Origin: Candidatus Yanofskybacteria bacterium CG10_big_fil_rev_8_21_14_0_10_36_16
Lineage (GTDB): Bacteria > Patescibacteria > Paceibacteria > 2-02-FULL-40-12 > IGHO2-01-FULL-4-A
Length of the DNA stretch: 64,000 nucleotides
Direction: 5' to 3'
Assembly: GCA_002794035.1 (NCBI GenBank)
Contig: PCXQ01000001.1
Coordinates: forward strand, 448 to 64,447
The position numbers and the translations under genes were made by a program. The notes under the pieces are model-generated. The model saw nothing but the letters and a program-made list of their open reading frames with translations, was not told the origin of the DNA and did no database searches. Positions 61,227 to 64,000 of this stretch are shown here, piece after piece; position 1 is the first letter of the stretch; every line of letters begins with the position of its first letter.

Positions 61227-61667
61227 TTAAATGAGGTTTAATAATTGTGTCGGGCTATCTTTTAAATACATGCCCCTTATCTCCTTCTTTATTTTGTCTC
61301 TTAATTGTTTGGGCAACTCATTTTTAAACTGGTTGATAATCTCGGGTGCACAAAATAGATATATTTCGTTTATGGCTCCTTTTTTGTCTACTTCTAATAT
61401 ATAGCTAGCTGCTTTTTTTATAAACTCTTTATGTATCTTTTCTTTTGGTATTTCGCGGGAAGAACCGCTTGAAATAATCCCAGCAGTTTTTGATCTAATT
61501 TCTGAAAACCCTTCGTTATCTGAATATTTGGGAGTTATTACTTCTATCTTATTTACTTCCTCTATTAAACCATTCTCTGCTAAATAAAAAATGCCGCTTT
61601 GATTGCCGAAAACAGCTAATAGTGTTGGGTTATTTTTAAATTGTTGAAATTGTTTTGGAATTTGCAT
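61227..61667 (-). CDS. baeRF-like/host-attachment-type protein (tentative)
   Basis: 146 aa. It resembles the bacterial eRF1-like family in TLLAVFGNQSGIFYLAENG at the start and in EIYLFCAPEIINQFKNELPKQLRDKIKKEIRGMYLKDSPTQLL at the end. The family call is from overall pattern only; function unknown. Confidence 0.5.
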   Translation of the reverse strand: MQIPKQFQQFKNNPTLLAVFGNQSGIFYLAENGLIEEVNKIEVITPKYSDNEGFSEIRSKTAGIISSGSSREIPKEKIHKEFIKKAASYILEVDKKGAINEIYLFCAPEIINQFKNELPKQLRDKIKKEIRGMYLKDSPTQLLNLI

Positions 61668-61688
61668 TATATAAATTTTAAATTAATT

Positions 61689-62054
61689 TTAAAAACTATA
61701 GTCTGGTGCTACTATTGGTGCGGGTGTAATTATGGGTTTTGGTGTGACGCTTTCATCTTTGAGGGGGTCTGTCCCTGCTTTTATTTCTTCCCCATCAAGA
61801 AATCCATCACCATCGCTGTCAGGATTAAATGGGTCTGTATTATAATTAGATTCTTCAAAATCAGCAATGCCGTCAAAATCAGAATCTTTTGCTAGGGGGT
61901 TGTTGATATTAGTCGTAGGGGTTTTGTTTAAGTTTAAATTGGTATTTGTGGCTTTATTGATTGTGTTATTGCTGGGTTTTTGTACTGCATCTGATACAAA
62001 CAAAATAGCTACAAAAATGATCCCAGCCGATATTGTTATTAATATCCCCTTCAT
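61689..62054 (-). CDS. Membrane-anchored protein with Ca-binding DxDxDG repeats
   Basis: 121 aa. N-terminal signal/anchor (MKGILITISAGIIFVAILFV), an Asn/Thr-rich linker, then two thrombospondin-3-like calcium loops: DSDFDGIADFEE and DSDGDGFLDGEE with TDPF/TDPL. Such repeats are common in exported proteins of CPR bacteria. Confidence 0.8.
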   Translation of the reverse strand: MKGILITISAGIIFVAILFVSDAVQKPSNNTINKATNTNLNLNKTPTTNINNPLAKDSDFDGIADFEESNYNTDPFNPDSDGDGFLDGEEIKAGTDPLKDESVTPKPIITPAPIVAPDYSF

Positions 62055-62150
62055 GTAATAAATATGCCAAAAATTAAGCTAAATTTCAAGTCACTCTAAA
62101 TATTTATTATGTTCTTATAACATTAAATTATGGTTAAGAAAAAGTAATGG

Positions 62151-62172
62151 CCCCGCACTTCTTGGTGCGGGG
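62151..62172 (-). terminator. Terminator of the GC-rich gene
   Basis: CCCCGCAC-ttcttg-GTGCGGGG, followed on the - strand by CCATTAC and Ts. Confidence 0.8.
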
Positions 62173-62196
62173 CACGGGGTTGGAGGTTGGGGTCGC

Positions 62197-62427
62197 CTAG
62201 TGAAGGCGGCCGGCGTGAATGGGTTCAAACCGGATCGGATGAGCCCACAGAGATTCGATCGCGACGCTCCCAAGAGCTCGCGCCTCCTCGGACGAGATTG
62301 CCAGAAGCCCCAAGGGAACCTCCGGAAAAGACTGTTCCTCCTCCTCTGGAGTTCTTCGGCCTCGCCGTTTCTCGTTTCCCCTGACCTTGCGAGGCCAGGA
62401 GACATCATCTCTCTGCATCTTCTGCAT
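62197..62427 (-). CDS. Small basic protein in a GC-rich island
   Basis: 76 aa, MQKMQRDDVSWPRKVRGNEK onward, rich in Arg and Glu. Strand and start are supported by GGAGG seven bases before the ATG and a TATGCT box upstream. The region is about 60% GC by eye against about 30% around it, so the DNA probably came from elsewhere. No family recognised. Confidence 0.55.
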   Translation of the reverse strand: MQKMQRDDVSWPRKVRGNEKRRGRRTPEEEEQSFPEVPLGLLAISSEEARALGSVAIESLWAHPIRFEPIHAGRLH

Positions 62428-62509
62428 GGGAAATCCTCCTACTATTTAAGTGTAGCATAATTAAAATGGCTTGTCAAATATTAAAAAATGTGGTATTTTA
62501 AAATAATTA

Positions 62510-62542
62510 AAAAACCAGCCTCTTTTTAAAAAGCTGGTTTTT
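62510..62542 (-). terminator. Terminator of the 122-aa gene
   Basis: AAAAACCAGC and GCTGGTTTTT, perfect 10-base arms just after the stop. Confidence 0.85.
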
Positions 62543-62547
62543 ATCGA

Positions 62548-62916
62548 TTATTCCCATATATTTTCTAATTCTGCCAATATCTCATCAGGAATAGGTATTG
62601 CTTTGCCCACAGGACTTATGCCGGGGTATCTCCATGCAGATATTATTGTTTTTTTATTTGTTAATGGTATTTCATTTTGTATTTTTCGTTTTAAATTTTT
62701 ATTTTCCTGATACATTACCCAAATTTCCTGAGGAGTTTTGCTTGTAGCTTTTTGCATAACCGCCGTGGTCCCAGTCGCTACCCCCTCTTCAGTGCGATGA
62801 GGATGTCTTACCACTCTTTTTATTAAGCTTTCTGATATACCATAATAAACCATCTTGTCTTTAACATGGTTGGTCCACTTATATTTTTCGTTGTCTTTAG
62901 GTAATTTAAATTGCAT
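62548..62916 (-). CDS. DUF4258/BrnT-like small protein
   Basis: 122 aa. YKWTNHVKDKMVYYGISESLIKRVVRHPHRTEEGVA and TIISAWRYPG fit the compact fold of DUF4258/BrnT-like RNA-acting proteins. No antitoxin partner is adjacent, so a toxin role is not supported. The C-terminus adds a Pro-rich tail. Confidence 0.6.
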   Translation of the reverse strand: MQFKLPKDNEKYKWTNHVKDKMVYYGISESLIKRVVRHPHRTEEGVATGTTAVMQKATSKTPQEIWVMYQENKNLKRKIQNEIPLTNKKTIISAWRYPGISPVGKAIPIPDEILAELENIWE

Positions 62917-62990
62917 GTTGTTGGGGTCTTTAATAGTAAATAGATAAATATAGATTAAATGATTTTGTTGTTTTCGTAAACTTAATAATT

Positions 62991-63016
62991 AAAAACCCCG
63001 CCTAGGCGGGGTTTTT
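62991..63016. terminator. dCMP-deaminase-side terminator
   Basis: AAAAACCCCGCC-ta-GGCGGGGTTTTT, perfect palindrome. Confidence 0.92.
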
Positions 63017-63018
63017 GT

Positions 63019-63507
63019 TCAATCACAATACTCATATGAAAGATTATTATATTCTTCAGTGGTGTAAAGATAAATACCGTCTTTATGCCACAAAACAAAA
63101 TTCGATATGCCCGAATCAAGAGCCAGCTTACTGCAAATTGTGCAATATGGTTTGCCTGATCTTAATATGTTGCCGTTATTATCAATCCTGACAAAAAAGA
63201 TGGTAGAGTTTCTAAGCGCTTTCTGTGAATGGCTGTTTATAGCTTCAAATATTGCTCTTTGTTCGGCATGCATACAGCACGTTTTGTCGGTTACCTTTTT
63301 ATGCAACTTTGTTTTATCGCAAGAACATCTGCGTTGCGAATCAATATTCCCCGGAGGAGAATTATATCCTTGTCCTATAACTATGCCGCATTTTACAATT
63401 ACGCTCCCGCATTTTGATCGCGAGCACGTTGATTTAGTAGCCACACTAGCGGCAGCTTCAAACCATTTTTTTAATGGCATTTCTTCTTCTTTGCTTAGTT
63501 TTTTCAT
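63019..63507 (-). CDS. dCMP/cytidine-deaminase-like zinc enzyme
   Basis: 162 aa with GAGGTG before the ATG. The zinc site is CCMHAEQRAI (HAE) and KPYCTICSKLAL (PCxxC). Extra Cys (SRSKCGSVIVKCG, QRRCSCDKT) resemble the second zinc site of dCMP deaminases such as the phage and ComEB type. It would deaminate dCMP for thymidylate supply, though the exact substrate is not proven by sequence. Confidence 0.82.
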   Translation of the reverse strand: MKKLSKEEEMPLKKWFEAAASVATKSTCSRSKCGSVIVKCGIVIGQGYNSPPGNIDSQRRCSCDKTKLHKKVTDKTCCMHAEQRAIFEAINSHSQKALRNSTIFFVRIDNNGNILRSGKPYCTICSKLALDSGISNFVLWHKDGIYLYTTEEYNNLSYEYCD

Positions 63508-63582
63508 TTCACACCTCTTGTTGATTTTAAAAAAGCTGGAATTATATTGCCATAAATAATAATAAATTTAAAGTAATTCAAA

Positions 63583-63645
63583 TTAATCCCCACACTCATG
63601 CATGAGTGTGGGGATTAAAAACCCCGCCTAGGCGGGGTTTTTAAT
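63583..63645. terminator. Two overlapping perfect palindromes (tandem terminators)
   Basis: 63583-63618 is a loop-free 36-base palindrome centred on CATG|CATG with CCCCACACTCATG arms; 63614-63645 is AAAAACCCCGCCTA and its complement. They share the bases ATTAA. Confidence 0.9.
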
Positions 63646-63661
63646 GATTTTATTTTAAGGA

Positions 63662-64000
63662 TTAAGGAGTGAAATATATAATCTTTCCATTTTCATAAAC
63701 ATGAAGGTCATTGGTTTCCTCTGAAACGGTAAAGACCGTTGTGCCTTTAAAGACATAAGATGCGCTTATTGCAGATAGGTGTCGTGTGTGGACTTTGTGC
63801 TGGAAGCCGAATTGGTCAGATAAATCTTTGAATTTGCCCGGGCTTACTTTATTGGCGACTGTTCTGGGGCGCATACCTTCCACCATAACCCCGGAATGTA
63901 AAATGTCTCCGCGCTCATCTATCAATATAGCGCCATCAAAATTTATGGTGGTTTCAATGTCGTGCCCTTTTGTTTTTTTATGTCCGAGATCTAATATACT
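63662..64000 (-). CDS. DisA_N/diadenylate-cyclase-like protein (C-terminal part, cut by right edge)
   Basis: 112 residues visible, frame open to the edge. NFDGAILIDERGDILHSGVM matches the DGA motif and HTRHLSAISASYVFKGTTVFTVSEETNDLHVYENGKI matches the second motif region of DAC domains. The usual RHRAA reads RHLSA, so the second Arg is replaced. DAC enzymes make c-di-AMP; catalysis here is uncertain and the N-terminus lies outside the window. Confidence 0.75.
   Translation of the reverse strand, partial: SILDLGHKKTKGHDIETTINFDGAILIDERGDILHSGVMVEGMRPRTVANKVSPGKFKDLSDQFGFQHKVHTRHLSAISASYVFKGTTVFTVSEETNDLHVYENGKIIYFTP

Noticed and set aside
62187..62460. Other open frames on both strands in the GC-rich island
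   Set aside because: High GC keeps all frames open; only the 62197-62427 frame has a ribosome site, promoter-like box and terminator.
1..64000. CRISPR array
   Set aside because: No regularly spaced direct repeats with unique spacers were seen; the repeats present are palindromes, terminators or duplicated gene ends.

Overview
The window is about 64 kb of AT-rich bacterial chromosome. It most resembles a member of the Candidate Phyla Radiation (Patescibacteria), perhaps a Parcubacteria-like lineage; this is inferred from gene content, not from a marker tree. Pointers are small compact genes, a tRNA-Leu gene without an encoded CCA end, an AspRS lacking the bacterial GAD domain, a spermidine-synthase-like/M28 fusion, a presenilin-like membrane protease, several TTG starts and a large repetitive surface protein. 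TGA is used as a stop.

Layout. 1-9.3 kb: a surface-fibre protein (cut by the left edge), a Cache sensor protein, a beta-CASP nuclease, a presenilin-like protease, a cupredoxin-like protein, a PIN-like protein, then a MurE-like ligase and FemAB. 9.4-12.2 kb: ruvA and uvrB. 12.6-19.5 kb: the heat-shock region (dnaJ, a membrane protein, dnaK, hsp20, grpE, hrcA), headed by a perfect CIRCE operator over a sigma70-type promoter. 19.6-34 kb: Nramp-like transporter, cysS, PMT-type glycosyltransferase, frr, holB, A-type Fe-S carrier, murG, tRNA-Leu, the synthase/M28 fusion, a eukaryotic-type phosphomannomutase and murC. 52.4-64 kb: ychF, SOD, glutaredoxin, mraY, a D,D-carboxypeptidase, aspS, small envelope proteins, a GC-rich small-gene island, a dCMP-deaminase-like protein and the C-terminus of a diadenylate-cyclase-like protein.

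Between about 34.6 and 52.5 kb lies an integrative element that ends inside the start of ychF. Its right half (+ strand) carries a winged-helix protein, a CHC2 primase fragment, a replication ATPase, small proteins and a large serine recombinase whose last codons are read from ychF DNA. Its left half (- strand) is a tightly packed eight-gene operon: Type III methyltransferase, HEPN protein, unknown 131-aa protein, Type III Res, DUF262/DUF1524 (GmrSD-like) nuclease, Pif1-like helicase, NERD nuclease and a zinc-ribbon protein. I read this as an extended Type III restriction/defence cassette. Just upstream of the recombinase is a 96-nt segment with the exact geometry of an H-type pseudoknot, placed directly after a TATAAT box.

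Two patterns cut across ordinary genes. First, a 36-bp near-palindromic element sits in frame in uvrB, ychF and aspS and encodes nearly the same Gly-rich 12-residue insert each time, like the Rickettsia palindromic elements; murC, cysS and dnaJ carry other candidate palindromic inserts. Second, the 3' ends of mraY, ychF and the Fe-S carrier gene are each repeated a short distance downstream, around a short unrelated spacer.
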